From an uncultured Neptuniibacter sp. (GTDB taxonomy: Bacteria > Pseudomonadota > Gammaproteobacteria > Pseudomonadales > Balneatricaceae): DNA of 64,000 bases. Below are positions 1 through 9,487 of this stretch, piece after piece. Made by a program: the position numbers and the translations under genes. The notes under the pieces were generated by a model. That model worked only from the letters and a program-made list of their open reading frames with translations, made no database searches and had not been told where the DNA came from. Within the stretch, counting starts at the first letter, position 1, and each line of letters starts with the position of its first letter. The stretch is from positions 62,001 through 126,000 of the forward strand of contig NZ_CANMIR010000002.1 in assembly GCF_947498015.1 (NCBI RefSeq). Direction: 5' to 3'.

Positions 1-881
1 GCCAGCAACGCCATATGCTGGAAATCAATACTGGAGCTACGGCTGTTCAGATCCATATGCCCATTCGCCAGTTTGGTCATCTTGCCAAAACCACCACAGA
101 TGCTGAGCCTTGCGACCGGCACTTTGCGCAGATGCTTAAGCAGTGCGCCGACAAAATCGCCCATCTCAATCAGCGCCATCTCATCCAGCTGATATTGGGC
201 TTTAATCGCGGCCTCACTGGTACTGCCGGTGGTGGCCGCCAGATGTTGAATGCCGTTGGCGTTTGCCACATCGACACCCTGACGAATTGACGCAATATAT
301 GCGGCACAGGAGTAGGGACGGACAATCCCGGTCGTGCCGAGAATCGACAATCCCCCCATGATCCCCAGACGGGGATTCATGGTTTTCAGGGCGATCTGTT
401 CACCTCTCTCCACACCCACAGACACCTCAAAACCACCCTCATAGCCATAAACCCCGGCAGCCTTGTGCAGATGATCCATCATCATCTGACGGGGTACCGG
501 ATTGATCGCCGGTTCACCCACCTCAAGCACCAACCCTTCACGGGTGACCGTTCCAACACCGGCAGCAGGCTTGAAGACAACACCCGTGTCCGGAAGCAGG
601 CGTAGCTCTACAAATACGGTTGCACCATGGGTTACATCGGGGTCATCACCGGCATCTTTGATCGTTGCAGTTCGTATACCCTGTTCACCCTGAAGCGGTT
701 GGTAGGCAATAATTTCCAGCTCTACCAACTGGCCCCGGGGCAGTAACACTTCTACTTTTTGCGGTTGTTTTTCTGCCAGTAGCGCCTGTGCTGCAGCCAC
801 ACAACATGCAGTCGCACAGCAACCGGTGGTTAAACCGCTGCGTAACTGTTGCTGTTGGTTTTCGCTACTTTCAGGCCACAT
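1..881 (-). CDS. cbiD: Cobalt-precorrin-5B C1-methyltransferase CbiD (partial, C-terminus off the window)
   Basis: CbiD methylates C1 of the corrin ring during cobalamin synthesis. The 293 visible codons begin with the family signature near residues 14-24 ([11 protein letters not shown]), followed by a conserved glycine-rich stretch ([14 protein letters not shown]) near residue 180 and the [19 protein letters not shown] block near the window edge. The 3' end lies outside the window. The ATG at 881 is 6 bases after the stop of the CobB gene, and a purine-rich AGAGAGG lies about 10 bases upstream of it, inside a short palindrome (GAGGTTAACCTC). It is the last visible gene of the cobalamin operon; further corrin genes probably follow to the left. 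Confidence 0.93.
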   Translation of the reverse strand, partial: MWPESSENQQQQLRSGLTTGCCATACCVAAAQALLAEKQPQKVEVLLPRGQLVELEIIAYQPLQGEQGIRTATIKDAGDDPDVTHGATVFVELRLLPDTGVVFKPAAGVGTVTREGLVLEVGEPAINPVPRQMMMDHLHKAAGVYGYEGGFEVSVGVERGEQIALKTMNPRLGIMGGLSILGTTGIVRPYSCAAYIASIRQGVDVANANGIQHLAATTGSTSEAAIKAQYQLDEMALIEMGDFVGALLKHLRKVPVARLSICGGFGKMTKLANGHMDLNSRSSSIDFQHMALL

Positions 882-887
882 GTGAGG

Positions 888-2225
888 TTAACCTCTCTCT
901 TCCAGATTACCGCTAAAAATAGCCGCAATTGCTTCCGGGTTTGAGGCAAAAAACAGATGCAGATAACTTGCAGTCAGTCCTCTCTCCCGGTAGATCGCCT
1001 CACCCGGCGCGGGGTGACGTTGACGACGGCCATAGCCAACCGGCTCCGGTGTCGCAGCACTACGGGAGCGGTGATGTGCATGGGCCTGCACTTCACCCTC
1101 GGGCAGCATCGCTGTTTGCATCCCCTGGCAACCGCGTTTTCCGCGCATCGCACCGTTACCCTGTAACAGCCCTGCCATAGGTAAGCAGTTATCTTCAAGG
1201 TCCGTCAGATCTTCCAGGCAGTAGAGGAAGCCACCACACTCAGCCAGAATCGGTTTACCCGCAAGATGAAAATCGCGAATCTGCGCCTGCATGGTTTGAT
1301 TCTCAGATAGGGCCCTGGCATGTAGTTCCGGATAACCGCCAGGTAACCAGAGGCTGTCTGCTTCAGGCAGTTGATCATCATGTAAAGGTGAAAAGAATTT
1401 AAGCGCTGCCCCCATCTGCTCAAGCAATCGAAGGTTTGCATCGTAGATAAAACTAAACGCTTCATCTTTGGCGATGGCGATCGTTTTCCCCGTTAGCAGA
1501 GGTTCCAGATCGGGTAGCTCTGCGCTCAGAAACGCAACCGGTTCGGGCAGTTCGGTAATCTGGTTGGCTTCGGCTAAGGGTCCCTTGATCCACTGGGCTC
1601 CCAGATCAAACCGATGCTCCAGTTCATCATACACCTCCGCAGCCTGTACCAGGCCCAGATGACGTTCCGGCAGGGCTACCTCGGGATCACGCGCTAATGT
1701 CGCCAGTAGCGGCAGTGATTCTGGCAACGCATCACGAATCAGTTGCGCATGACGCTCTGTGCCGCAATTATTCGCGATCAACCCTGCAACCTGAATATCA
1801 TCTCGATAGTTCGCCAACCCCGTCGCAATGGCAGCTGCCGTCTGAGCCATCCCCTTAACATTCATCACAATGGCAACCGGGATATTAAAGCGTGCGGCCA
1901 GATCAGCACTGGAGGGTTCACCATCGAACATCCCCATCGCACCTTCCACCAGAATCAGGTCGGCCGTCTGCGCCGCTTCAAAGAGTTTTTGCTGGCAGTA
2001 GTTTTCACCCGCCATCCACAGATCCAGCTGCTCAACATCCTGACCACTGGCCTGTGCCAGAATCTGTGGATCGAGATAATCGGGGCCGGTCTTGAACACC
2101 CGCACCACTTTGCCCTGATCACGGAAATAGCGCGCTAAAGCAGCGGTGATGGTCGTTTTTCCCTCACCCGAACTGGGTGCCGTCAGAAACAGCGCCGGGC
2201 ACTTAACAGATTGCGGTTCAGCCAT
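888..2225 (-). CDS. cobB: Cobyrinate a,c-diamide synthase CobB/CbiA
   Basis: The 445-residue enzyme amidates the a and c side chains of (hydrogeno)cobyrinate using ATP and glutamine. The N-terminal half is a BioD-like ATPase with a P-loop near residues 16-21 (SSGEGKTT) and the acidic motif LVEGAMGMFDG. The C-terminal half is a class I glutamine amidotransferase with its nucleophile in LAECGGFLYCLEDL, and the usual GLTASYLHLFFASNP stretch lies near the end. The length is normal for the family. The ATG overlaps the TGA of cobO by one base (TGATG), which indicates translational coupling. Whether the substrate is the cobalt-containing or the hydrogeno form cannot be read from the sequence. Confidence 0.95.
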   Translation of the reverse strand: MAEPQSVKCPALFLTAPSSGEGKTTITAALARYFRDQGKVVRVFKTGPDYLDPQILAQASGQDVEQLDLWMAGENYCQQKLFEAAQTADLILVEGAMGMFDGEPSSADLAARFNIPVAIVMNVKGMAQTAAAIATGLANYRDDIQVAGLIANNCGTERHAQLIRDALPESLPLLATLARDPEVALPERHLGLVQAAEVYDELEHRFDLGAQWIKGPLAEANQITELPEPVAFLSAELPDLEPLLTGKTIAIAKDEAFSFIYDANLRLLEQMGAALKFFSPLHDDQLPEADSLWLPGGYPELHARALSENQTMQAQIRDFHLAGKPILAECGGFLYCLEDLTDLEDNCLPMAGLLQGNGAMRGKRGCQGMQTAMLPEGEVQAHAHHRSRSAATPEPVGYGRRQRHPAPGEAIYRERGLTASYLHLFFASNPEAIAAIFSGNLEERG

Positions 2226-2812
2226 CAGAATTCAATCCCTGCCTGCGCTTTAACCCCAAGGCGAAACGCATGGCGCTCATCTCGGATACTGCTGATCGTA
2301 TCAGCGATCTCTTCCAGCCCCTCGGGCATAACCCGCCCGGTAATCATGACGCTCTGATGCTTAGGGCGTTTCTGCAGGGCTTCAATCACCGGCTCTAGTG
2401 GCAGGTATTTGTATTTGAACATGTAGCTGAGCTCATCAAACACCAGCATCTCGTAACGATCATCCTGCAGGTACGTTTCAGCTAACGCCCAGGCCTTCTG
2501 CGCCGCTTCGATATCTTGGGTTTTATCCTGTGTTTCCCAGGTAAATCCGTGCCCCATCACATTCCAATCGATCAGTTCATGGTCACGGAAAAGTTTATAC
2601 TCTCCGGTTTCAGTCCGACCTTTTACAAACTGGATCACGGCTGCTTTTTTTCCATGCCCAACACAGCGCGCCATGGTCCCAAAAGCGGAACTGCTTTTAC
2701 CTTTACCATTACCTTTGAGGAGGATAAGCACTCCACGCTCCTCGGTGGCCTGAGCGATCCGTTTATCGATCACCTCTTTTTTCTTTGCCATGCGTTCCTG
2801 ATGAGATTTCAT
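2225..2812 (-). CDS. cobO: Cob(I)yrinic acid a,c-diamide adenosyltransferase
   Basis: A CobO/BtuR-type corrinoid adenosyltransferase of about 195 residues that transfers the 5'-deoxyadenosyl group of ATP to the reduced cobalt. The P-loop is at residues 34-41 (GNGKGKSS), followed by the family stretches GHGKKAAVIQFVKG and VFDELSYMFKYKYL. The ATG at 2812 is preferred over the in-frame TTG just before it, because this ATG overlaps the TGA of the upstream chelatase gene in a TGATG arrangement. The stop overlaps cobB in the same way, so the three genes form a tight translational series. The N-terminal 25 residues are lysine and glutamate rich, as in other CobO proteins. Confidence 0.95.
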   Translation of the reverse strand: MKSHQERMAKKKEVIDKRIAQATEERGVLILLKGNGKGKSSSAFGTMARCVGHGKKAAVIQFVKGRTETGEYKLFRDHELIDWNVMGHGFTWETQDKTQDIEAAQKAWALAETYLQDDRYEMLVFDELSYMFKYKYLPLEPVIEALQKRPKHQSVMITGRVMPEGLEEIADTISSIRDERHAFRLGVKAQAGIEF

Positions 2813-4470
2813 CAATAGGCTCCTGCAATTGAGAGATAGGATGCATTCAGCTCAGCCGCCAGTTCACGACCCCGGCCCCGCTTTACTGCACTCATTTCCG
2901 TATCGATCCAGACAACTTCACCCGGCAGATCAACACCCGCTAACGAGCTGCTGCTACGCCCATCCGTTAGGACATAACAGCGCACCTGTAGTTGCGGACT
3001 CTGTTTCTTGAGTTGCCGCAGGTAGCTTTGCGCTTTCTCAAACACCTCACGCATCGGGGTACCCCCCGCCGCGCCCAACTGATCGAGCCAGCTACGTAGC
3101 TCTTTCGGCGCTCTGACCTTTGAGAGCAGGTTTTCAACCTGATTGTTACCAAACCCAAACAGTGCGATCTGTTCACGTTGCAGGTAGGCCTGTTCTGAAA
3201 TCTGCAGCAGTGCAGCTTTTGCGTGCGCAAAGCTCTGCGCTTTCAGCGTCGAAGCAGATCTGTCCAGCAGGACCAGATGCAGAACATCTGGTCGCTGCTG
3301 CTGACGGCGAAAACGCAGGGAGCGTGGAGGCCACTCCGGCAGGCTGTGCAACAGTGTCGCGAACCAGTCTGGACGCTGACTTATTCCACGGCTCCTCTCA
3401 CTGCCCAACTGGCTCAGTTCAGTCTGCTTGAAACGCTCCAGAGGAAGATCAGCCTGATCGGCGGTTTTCTGTTGTTGCGCGGGCATACTGCCCCACTCAC
3501 CCTGATCGCTGTCGCGTTCAGACTGACTTGCTTCCGGGCGCTGAAAAGGGGGTGCCGGATTATCCGGGGGTGATGCCGGTGGGGTGGCGTTGCGTCGATG
3601 TGCCAGAACCAGCTCCTCTACCGCATCAATGTCGATCATCTCAATCTGATCTCGCTGATTGAACGCCGCATGTGCCAGCGCGGCGCGATACCAGACGATA
3701 TCAGCCCGCAGCCCATCAACCTGTGAATCACTGCAGCGTACCGCAATCTCCAAGCGCAAAGCCTCGCTGCAATTTAAGCTGGACAGGCGGTGTCGAGCCT
3801 GACTGATCCGCTGGATCAGACCACGCTGACCCGCACGATAGTGTTCACAGAAGCCCTCCGGATCGGTATCAAACAGCTCTCTTCGCTTAACGATCTCGAC
3901 CCGCTCCTGTGGCGTGTATTGGTTGGTCAGCTGTACCGATAAGCCAAAACGGTCATGCAGTTGCGGTCGCAGCTCACCCTCATCCGGGTTCATCGTACCC
4001 ACCAGCAGAAATTCGGCACGGTGGTGATGACTGATGCCATCACGCTCCACCCGGTTGATACCGGAAGCGGCGACATCCAACAGCAGGTCAACCAGATGAT
4101 CGGGCAGCAGATTGACCTCATCTACATAGAGAACTCCACCATGGGCCCGGCTGAGCAACCCCGGACGGAACTTAACCTGCTTATCATTCAGCACCTGTTC
4201 CAGATCCAGCGAACCAAGCAACATCTCTTCACTGGCGCCCAGAGGCAGAGTCACAAACTCAGCCGGCAACAGCTGTTCTGCCTCAACCTCAGTGGGCTGA
4301 TGCTCCGGTAACAGATCGGCAAACCCCCGCGCCAGTGTCGATTTAGCGCAGCCCCGCGGGCCACTGATCACTACCCCGCCGATGGCAGGATTGATCGCAG
4401 CCAGAATCAAGGCCAGCTTGAAATGATCCTGGCCGCAAACCGCTGTAAATGGAAAATGAGATCTGCTCAT
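2812..4470 (-). CDS. ChlI/ChlD-like chelatase subunit (AAA+ plus VWA), likely cobalt chelation
   Basis: The 552-residue protein fuses a magnesium-chelatase I-type AAA+ ATPase to a D-type von Willebrand A domain. Visible elements are Walker A at residues 37-45 (GPRGCAKST), Walker B near 115 (VLYVDEVNLLP), a proline/glutamine-rich linker at roughly 295-345, and a VWA domain from about 380 with an intact MIDAS DxSxS motif (DRSAS). In cobalamin loci such proteins are thought to partner with the large CobN subunit to insert cobalt; no cobN is in this window. The ATG has AGGTAACAG just upstream and follows a 77-base gap after the MFS gene, the widest gap in the operon. A bacteriochlorophyll role is unlikely given the neighbours. 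Confidence 0.88.
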   Translation of the reverse strand: MSRSHFPFTAVCGQDHFKLALILAAINPAIGGVVISGPRGCAKSTLARGFADLLPEHQPTEVEAEQLLPAEFVTLPLGASEEMLLGSLDLEQVLNDKQVKFRPGLLSRAHGGVLYVDEVNLLPDHLVDLLLDVAASGINRVERDGISHHHRAEFLLVGTMNPDEGELRPQLHDRFGLSVQLTNQYTPQERVEIVKRRELFDTDPEGFCEHYRAGQRGLIQRISQARHRLSSLNCSEALRLEIAVRCSDSQVDGLRADIVWYRAALAHAAFNQRDQIEMIDIDAVEELVLAHRRNATPPASPPDNPAPPFQRPEASQSERDSDQGEWGSMPAQQQKTADQADLPLERFKQTELSQLGSERSRGISQRPDWFATLLHSLPEWPPRSLRFRRQQQRPDVLHLVLLDRSASTLKAQSFAHAKAALLQISEQAYLQREQIALFGFGNNQVENLLSKVRAPKELRSWLDQLGAAGGTPMREVFEKAQSYLRQLKKQSPQLQVRCYVLTDGRSSSSLAGVDLPGEVVWIDTEMSAVKRGRGRELAAELNASYLSIAGAY

Positions 4471-4547
4471 TCTGTTACCTTTTGATTCCAGTTTTCACCG
4501 AAAAAATTATCTGTTTAAACGCACGCTTCAGCTGATGAAGGGTATTT

Positions 4548-5927
4548 TTACTGCTTTGGCCAATGGGCATGATGCTCATCGATCACAAACTTATGCTTAT
4601 GCGTCTGCCGTGGATGGTAGTGCGGATGCAGATGCGGCTCCGGCCCCTCCCACCCTTCATGCTCATGCTGATGGTGCTCATCATGAAAATGCGGATGCAG
4701 ATGATCCATCTCAGGATGTTCATGCCAGAGTAGATCCTGGTCATCGCGCCGCCACAGCAGCATAGCAGCCAGAGTCGCAGCTGCCGCCAACATTCCCAAC
4801 CCTAAAAAAGCACCAGCCATTCCCAACCGGCTTCCCAACCAGCCCGCCAGTAGATATCCCACCAACCACATCGCATGGGTGAGAGCAAAGTTGGCTGAAA
4901 AGTAATCATTCCGGTCGCTCTCCTGACAGGAGTGACGCACCACCCGACCGGTGGGGATCAGAATCATACTGGTACCCACACCGATCAAAAACCAGATCGG
5001 AAACAACCCCAAATATCCGGGCGTAGCCACCCCAGTGAAGAGCGCCAAAGAGAGCAACACCGCTCCCAGAATCATAACCGGCCGATCATGCAACCCTTCC
5101 AACATTTTTGGCAGAACAACCGCCGCAACCATAGAGCCCACACCGGCGGCCAGCATCAGTAAAGGAACCTGTTCCTCAGACAACCCCAGGACTGCGCGCA
5201 CATAGACCACCGTATTGACGATGATCATCGCCCCTGCGGCCGAGAGTGCCAGATTCAACAGCAGCACCGCCCGTAACCGGGGTGTTTTCAGGTAGCTACG
5301 CACACCAAAACTGATCTTTTCCCAGACTCCGCCACTACGGTCACTGACCCTACTCACAGGCACAGACGCCAGCAGTAGCAAACCAGAAGCCAACACAAAG
5401 CCCACCGCATTAAACTGGAACAACAGCGCATAGCCGCTATATAGCAGCAGGAGAGCTGCGAGTGCAGGGCTTAACAGGCTCTCCATCTCCATCGCCAACC
5501 GAGACAGCGAGAGCGCACGGGTATACTCTTTTTCATCGCTTAACAGATCCGGGAGCAGGGCCTGATAGACCGGCGTATAGCCTGCGGCCATCGCGTTCAA
5601 CAGAAACATCAGCAGAAACAGCTGCCAGGGGGCATGACAGAACGGCAGCAATAAAACCAGCAGCGCCCTCCCCAGATTTAATCCCGCCAACCAGTGCTTT
5701 CTGGGCAGATGACTGGCATAGCCGCCCACAACCGGTGCCACCAGCAGGTAAGCCACCATCTTTACTGCCAGCGCGATACCTAACACCCAACCGGCATCCT
5801 CAGGCTTAAGTTCAAATGCCAGCAGTGCAAGAGCAACCGTCGAGAGACCGGTACCGATCAGAGAGATCAGTTGTCCGAAGAACAACCAGCGAAACGCATG
5901 ATTTCTGAGCGGCAGCAGGATCTCCAT
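4548..5927 (-). CDS. MFS permease with histidine-rich C-terminal tail, candidate cobalt/nickel exporter
   Basis: A 459-residue major facilitator protein with about 12 hydrophobic segments. The final 55 or so residues form a cytoplasmic-type tail with more than 20 histidines (HEHPEMDHLHPHFHDEHH, then HLHPHYHPRQTHKHKF). Such tails occur in the NreB/NrsD-type nickel exporters and can bind Ni or Co. The ATG at 5927 overlaps the cbiO TGA by one base; a TTG one codon earlier is also possible. It is the only non-importer gene between the ECF transporter and the cobalamin enzymes, under the same riboswitch, so a metal-balancing exporter role is inferred. A tail that stores or delivers cobalt to the chelatase is an alternative. 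Confidence 0.8.
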   Translation of the reverse strand: MEILLPLRNHAFRWLFFGQLISLIGTGLSTVALALLAFELKPEDAGWVLGIALAVKMVAYLLVAPVVGGYASHLPRKHWLAGLNLGRALLVLLLPFCHAPWQLFLLMFLLNAMAAGYTPVYQALLPDLLSDEKEYTRALSLSRLAMEMESLLSPALAALLLLYSGYALLFQFNAVGFVLASGLLLLASVPVSRVSDRSGGVWEKISFGVRSYLKTPRLRAVLLLNLALSAAGAMIIVNTVVYVRAVLGLSEEQVPLLMLAAGVGSMVAAVVLPKMLEGLHDRPVMILGAVLLSLALFTGVATPGYLGLFPIWFLIGVGTSMILIPTGRVVRHSCQESDRNDYFSANFALTHAMWLVGYLLAGWLGSRLGMAGAFLGLGMLAAAATLAAMLLWRRDDQDLLWHEHPEMDHLHPHFHDEHHQHEHEGWEGPEPHLHPHYHPRQTHKHKFVIDEHHAHWPKQ

Positions 5928-6619
5928 CAAGCAGTTTCCAGAACGGGTTGGGATGAGGTGACTGCTATTAGTTTAGCGTTTTCCAGGCACACTTCACGGG
6001 TGGCCAATTGGGCAATAAACTCAGCATCATGGGAGATAATAATCATCGCCTGAGGCAAACCGGATAAGGTATCGATCAGACGCTGCCTGGCCGCGGTATC
6101 CAGCGCATTACTTGGTTCATCTAACAGCAACACCTCCGGCTCCATGGCTAACACCGACGCCAGTGTGATCATCCGTTTCTCGCCGCCGGAAAGCTGGTGC
6201 GTAATCCGCTCTTCAAATCCTGCCATCCCCAGAGAGGCCAGTGTGTCACTCGCGATCTGCAGTGCGTCCTCGCGGCTTTTACCCAGATTCAGCGGTCCAA
6301 ATGCCACATCTTCCAGTACGGTTGGACAGAACAACTGATCATCCGGGTCCTGAAACAGAAAACCCGCACGTGCACGCACATCAATAAACTGCTTCTCCTC
6401 TGAGCGGGTTTCCCCAAAGGCCCAGATCTCTCCCGCTTTTGGCTTTTTCAACCCCACCAGAAGGTGTAACAGCGTGGTCTTTCCCGCACCATTGGGGCCG
6501 GTCAGGGCCACTCGCTCACCCGCTTGCAGGCTAAAGTCGACCCCATCCAACACCACGCCCCGCCTCGGGTAGCGGTAGCTGAGACCGGTCACTTTAATCA
6601 AGTTTTTTTGTCCGCTCAT
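5927..6619 (-). CDS. cbiO: ECF cobalt/nickel transporter ATPase CbiO/NikO
   Basis: A 230-residue ABC ATPase that powers the ECF-type metal importer. Walker A is at residues 41-48 (GPNGAGKT), the Q-loop is in FLFQDPDDQLF, the signature LSGGEKR lies near residue 143, and Walker B follows as VLLLDEPS. The FQDPDDQLF sequence is typical of ECF A-components. The ATG overlaps the cbiQ stop by four bases (ATGA). It would work as a dimer with CbiQ at the inner face of the membrane. Confidence 0.95.
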   Translation of the reverse strand: MSGQKNLIKVTGLSYRYPRRGVVLDGVDFSLQAGERVALTGPNGAGKTTLLHLLVGLKKPKAGEIWAFGETRSEEKQFIDVRARAGFLFQDPDDQLFCPTVLEDVAFGPLNLGKSREDALQIASDTLASLGMAGFEERITHQLSGGEKRMITLASVLAMEPEVLLLDEPSNALDTAARQRLIDTLSGLPQAMIIISHDAEFIAQLATREVCLENAKLIAVTSSQPVLETA

Positions 6620-7398
6620 AGAAAATTAAGCCCGGTTAAAACAGTGAGAAAGGGGATAAACAGTGCCATAAAACGGTAGTCATCCCGACCTAAGGCCATC
6701 TCATCCAACAGGTAAAACTGTCCCTTATAGCCGCGGCATTTCATCGCATCCATGATCCGCTCAGAACGCTCCAGCGAGTGCACCAGCAGCATACCGATCA
6801 GGTAACCGATTGAGCGCCAGGTGTGCATATTTGTTCTGAGGACAAAGGCCCGCGCCTGCATGGCGCGGCGCATCCGCTTATATTCCTGCCCGATCACATC
6901 CAGATAACGGACCGTGAACAGCATCAGATGAACCAACTTATCCGGGACGCGAAGGTGCGCCAAAGCGTGGCCCAGCGTCGTTGCGCTGATCGTCCCTACC
7001 AGTGCCAGTAACGCCAGCACAACGGCATGCGCTTTTAGCAGGATCATCAGTGCGTGTAGAAAGCCCTCTTTGCTGGCGGATAAACCAAAGAGGGTAAACC
7101 AGGTGTCGCCGGGAGTCGTGAATGGCAGCAATATGATCAGAAAGATCATAAACATATCCATCGCAATGACACGACGGAGCGTGCGTTTCACGTTCAGCTG
7201 TGCCAGCAGTGCCAGCACAAAACCGGCAATAACCGCCACCGATAACACCCAAAAGTTATGCGAGAGTACTGTGGCAAAAGCGAACAGCGTGACCATCACC
7301 ACACGCAAGCGCGGATCCAACCGATCGATCAGTGACCGTTCATGCTTAACTTTCTGTCCCTTCCAGGAGGTGCCACTGTGTTCAAGAAACTGAGGCAT
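6616..7398 (-). CDS. cbiQ: ECF transporter transmembrane coupling protein CbiQ/NikQ
   Basis: The 260-residue T-component links the ATPase to the substrate-binding CbiM. It has several hydrophobic helices, the characteristic N-terminal RLDPRLRVV and two coupling-helix motifs with the A-R-G pattern (MRRAMQARAF and MDAMKCRGYKG). The ATG at 7398 lies inside the 3' end of the NikL-like gene (17-base overlap), and its stop overlaps cbiO. This tight packing supports a single transporter complex. Confidence 0.93.
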   Translation of the reverse strand: MPQFLEHSGTSWKGQKVKHERSLIDRLDPRLRVVMVTLFAFATVLSHNFWVLSVAVIAGFVLALLAQLNVKRTLRRVIAMDMFMIFLIILLPFTTPGDTWFTLFGLSASKEGFLHALMILLKAHAVVLALLALVGTISATTLGHALAHLRVPDKLVHLMLFTVRYLDVIGQEYKRMRRAMQARAFVLRTNMHTWRSIGYLIGMLLVHSLERSERIMDAMKCRGYKGQFYLLDEMALGRDDYRFMALFIPFLTVLTGLNFL

Positions 7399-8050
7399 CG
7401 CCCTTTTCCCTCTGACGCTGGCGCCACCAGATACCTATGCCACACAAACCGAAGATATAACCGATTCCACCCAGAATATCCTGAAAGCCCGCCTTTTCTT
7501 TATAGGCCGCAAGCTCCTTTCGCAGGGGTTTCACCTGCTTAGCAACCGCTTGTTCAACCAACGCCTGTAGCGCTTTCTGATCACCATCAAAGTTCACCTG
7601 TGCTTCTGAAACTTTGGCAGCCCTGGTAGCACCACCTCCGGGTAGAGAATCAGGAAGTTCATCTGCAGGCAAAATAAGGTCCAGCAGATGACCCGAACTC
7701 AGGTTCACAGAGAAGTAATGATCAATCCGCTGCGAGGCCTCATAGGTGAACATACCCTCTGAATCAATAGCCTCACGACCCAACTCAGTTCCAGCGGCAT
7801 CAGAGATAACAACCTCTGTTCCCTCGGCTGCCATGTCACCATTGGAAAAACCAACCTCTCCCTCAACAGTACTGCCGATGGCATAGACACCGCCAATGAC
7901 GTTATGTGCCTGAGCCGACTGAGTTATCAGCAGGAAAACCGTTGCGATAAAAACGCCAACCATAGACAAAAATCCGGTCTGTTTAGAGACGGTTCTCTGA
8001 TGCAAACCTCTTTCGCCACAGAGCGTAACTTCTACCGCACACTTACCCAT
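7382..8050 (-). CDS. NikL-like accessory component of cobalt/nickel ECF transporter
   Basis: A secreted and membrane-anchored accessory protein of about 222 residues. It has a signal-like hydrophobic segment ending in QSAQA, a periplasmic beta-rich domain that starts with a histidine (AHNVIGG), a lysine-rich coiled stretch, and a C-terminal helix (GIGYIFGLCGIGIWW). This matches the NikL/CbiN-type small subunit of NikKMLQO systems. Start codons at 8068 (TTG) and 8065 (ATG) are in frame, but the ATG at 8050 has an excellent GAGGAG seven bases upstream and overlaps the cbiM stop by only eight bases, so it is chosen. Weak sequence conservation makes the call rest partly on position. Confidence 0.8.
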   Translation of the reverse strand: MGKCAVEVTLCGERGLHQRTVSKQTGFLSMVGVFIATVFLLITQSAQAHNVIGGVYAIGSTVEGEVGFSNGDMAAEGTEVVISDAAGTELGREAIDSEGMFTYEASQRIDHYFSVNLSSGHLLDLILPADELPDSLPGGGATRAAKVSEAQVNFDGDQKALQALVEQAVAKQVKPLRKELAAYKEKAGFQDILGGIGYIFGLCGIGIWWRQRQREKGDASVS

Positions 8051-8663
8051 ACACCCGCTCCTCATCAATTCCCAGAAACTCAGGTTTAACTTTACGGATC
8101 AGCAGGACCGCTGCAGCGGTGACAAAACCCTCTACAATCATCACCGGAATATGCGCCACAAAGGTCGCTTTAGCTGCCAGTAAAAACGCCTCACCCGATA
8201 GCATCAGAGAGAATGCGACCATGATGGTGGTAATAATGATGGAGCCTGCGCCTCCGATCGCACCCCAGGTCGCGGCAATTTTTGGCGAAGGAGAACTGAT
8301 TCCATGTCGACACAGGTAATACACCAGCACCGCTGGCAAAGCGATATTAACCGCATTGACCCCCAATACCAGAAACCCACCAAAGCCGAAGAAGACCGCT
8401 TGCAGAAATAGAGCGACCAGCAGAGCGGGGAATGCAGCCCAACCCAGCGCCAATCCGATCAATCCATTCAAAATCAGATGCACACTGGAGAAGCCGATCG
8501 GTAGATGTATATAGGAGGCGATAAAGAATACCGCGGAGAGGACACCAACCTGCGGAAGGTGATCGTAATCCATCCGCTTCAGCCCCCACGCGACACCTGC
8601 TACGGTCATTGCCGCCCCGGCTGCTAACACTGGAACGGCAAGCGCACCATCAACAATATGCAT
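8043..8663 (-). CDS. cbiM: ECF transporter substrate-binding membrane protein CbiM/NikM
   Basis: The 206-residue S-component that captures the metal ion. It begins MHIVDGAL, the conserved N-terminus in which the amino group and His2 coordinate Co or Ni. About six hydrophobic helices follow, with conserved HLPIGFSSVHLILNG and FFGFGGFLVLGVNAVNIALPA. The gene sits between the NikK-like and NikL-like genes. The family alone does not separate cobalt from nickel; the cobalamin riboswitch upstream argues for cobalt. Confidence 0.94.
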   Translation of the reverse strand: MHIVDGALAVPVLAAGAAMTVAGVAWGLKRMDYDHLPQVGVLSAVFFIASYIHLPIGFSSVHLILNGLIGLALGWAAFPALLVALFLQAVFFGFGGFLVLGVNAVNIALPAVLVYYLCRHGISSPSPKIAATWGAIGGAGSIIITTIMVAFSLMLSGEAFLLAAKATFVAHIPVMIVEGFVTAAAVLLIRKVKPEFLGIDEERVYG

Positions 8664-8678
8664 CCTCGTATCCCTCAG

Positions 8679-9479
8679 TTATTTAACAGGATGGGCCTGA
8701 ACCCAGATGACCGCATCCTGAGAGAGCTCTTTACCCTGGTGTTCTTTATCAGGACCCACACCCAACGCAGCAAAACCCCACTGCCCTGCCTTAGGAAGGC
8801 CGAAGTTAAACGTGCCGTTGGCATCAGCAAAAATGGTCATAGTAATAAACGCATCGGCTGGCGGCTCAATCTTCGCTTTGTCAGTAAATCGATCATGCTT
8901 CATGTCGGGGTCGTAATTAACGTACTCGACCTCAATTTCGGCAAATGGAACCGGCTTACCTTCACTTTTCACAACGCCTGTAAAGGTTCCGCCCTCATAG
9001 ATGGCATAAGGTTTAGTGAGTGGAACTATCTCAGCTTTCAGCCCCAGATCCTCACTCCAATCGGTTGGCAGGCTACCTACATTCACAACTGTTTTTGTGA
9101 TCTGCTGAATATAGGTATCTTCAGATTCCTCAAGGTAGGGAGCCATCTGATAGATAAAAACATAATCCCCTAAACCACGCAGTTTCACATCCGCCTCATA
9201 GGAGCTACCGGTATTTTCAGCACTACTCCAGGTGGAAGCTTTCACCTGATCGATCAGATCTGCTTTTTTCCCTTTCTTAATCACAAAAAACTGTTCAGGC
9301 TGATCGACAGTCATCACATGACCATTGTCGGCTGGGTGGGTAAAGGGGAGTTTGAGTGTGATTACCCCACCACGCTCTTTCAGAAGATCAGGGGTATAAA
9401 CCATTTGAAAATGCGCCTGCGCTGATGATGTAAACAGCAACGCTGAAGCAGCAATAGCGATTGTCAGTTTTTTGAACAC
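8679..9479 (-). CDS. NikK-like periplasmic DUF4198 component of the cobalt/nickel transporter
   Basis: A 266-residue exported protein with a cleavable signal peptide ending near TSSAQA and a mature N-terminus beginning with histidine (HFQMVYTP), as expected for a metal-handling DUF4198 protein. Members of this family accompany NikMLQO transporters as the periplasmic NikK component. The start is GTG at 9479 with GGAG eight bases upstream. It is the first gene after the cobalamin riboswitch, and its ribosome-binding site can pair with the leader just before it (9488-9517). The exact function of NikK is not well established. Confidence 0.82.
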   Translation of the reverse strand: MFKKLTIAIAASALLFTSSAQAHFQMVYTPDLLKERGGVITLKLPFTHPADNGHVMTVDQPEQFFVIKKGKKADLIDQVKASTWSSAENTGSSYEADVKLRGLGDYVFIYQMAPYLEESEDTYIQQITKTVVNVGSLPTDWSEDLGLKAEIVPLTKPYAIYEGGTFTGVVKSEGKPVPFAEIEVEYVNYDPDMKHDRFTDKAKIEPPADAFITMTIFADANGTFNFGLPKAGQWGFAALGVGPDKEHQGKELSQDAVIWVQAHPVK

Positions 9480-9487
9480 GAAATTTT

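Noticed and set aside
4535..4765. A plus-strand frame rich in His, Ala and Asp
   Set aside because: Shadow of the histidine-rich tail of the MFS gene.
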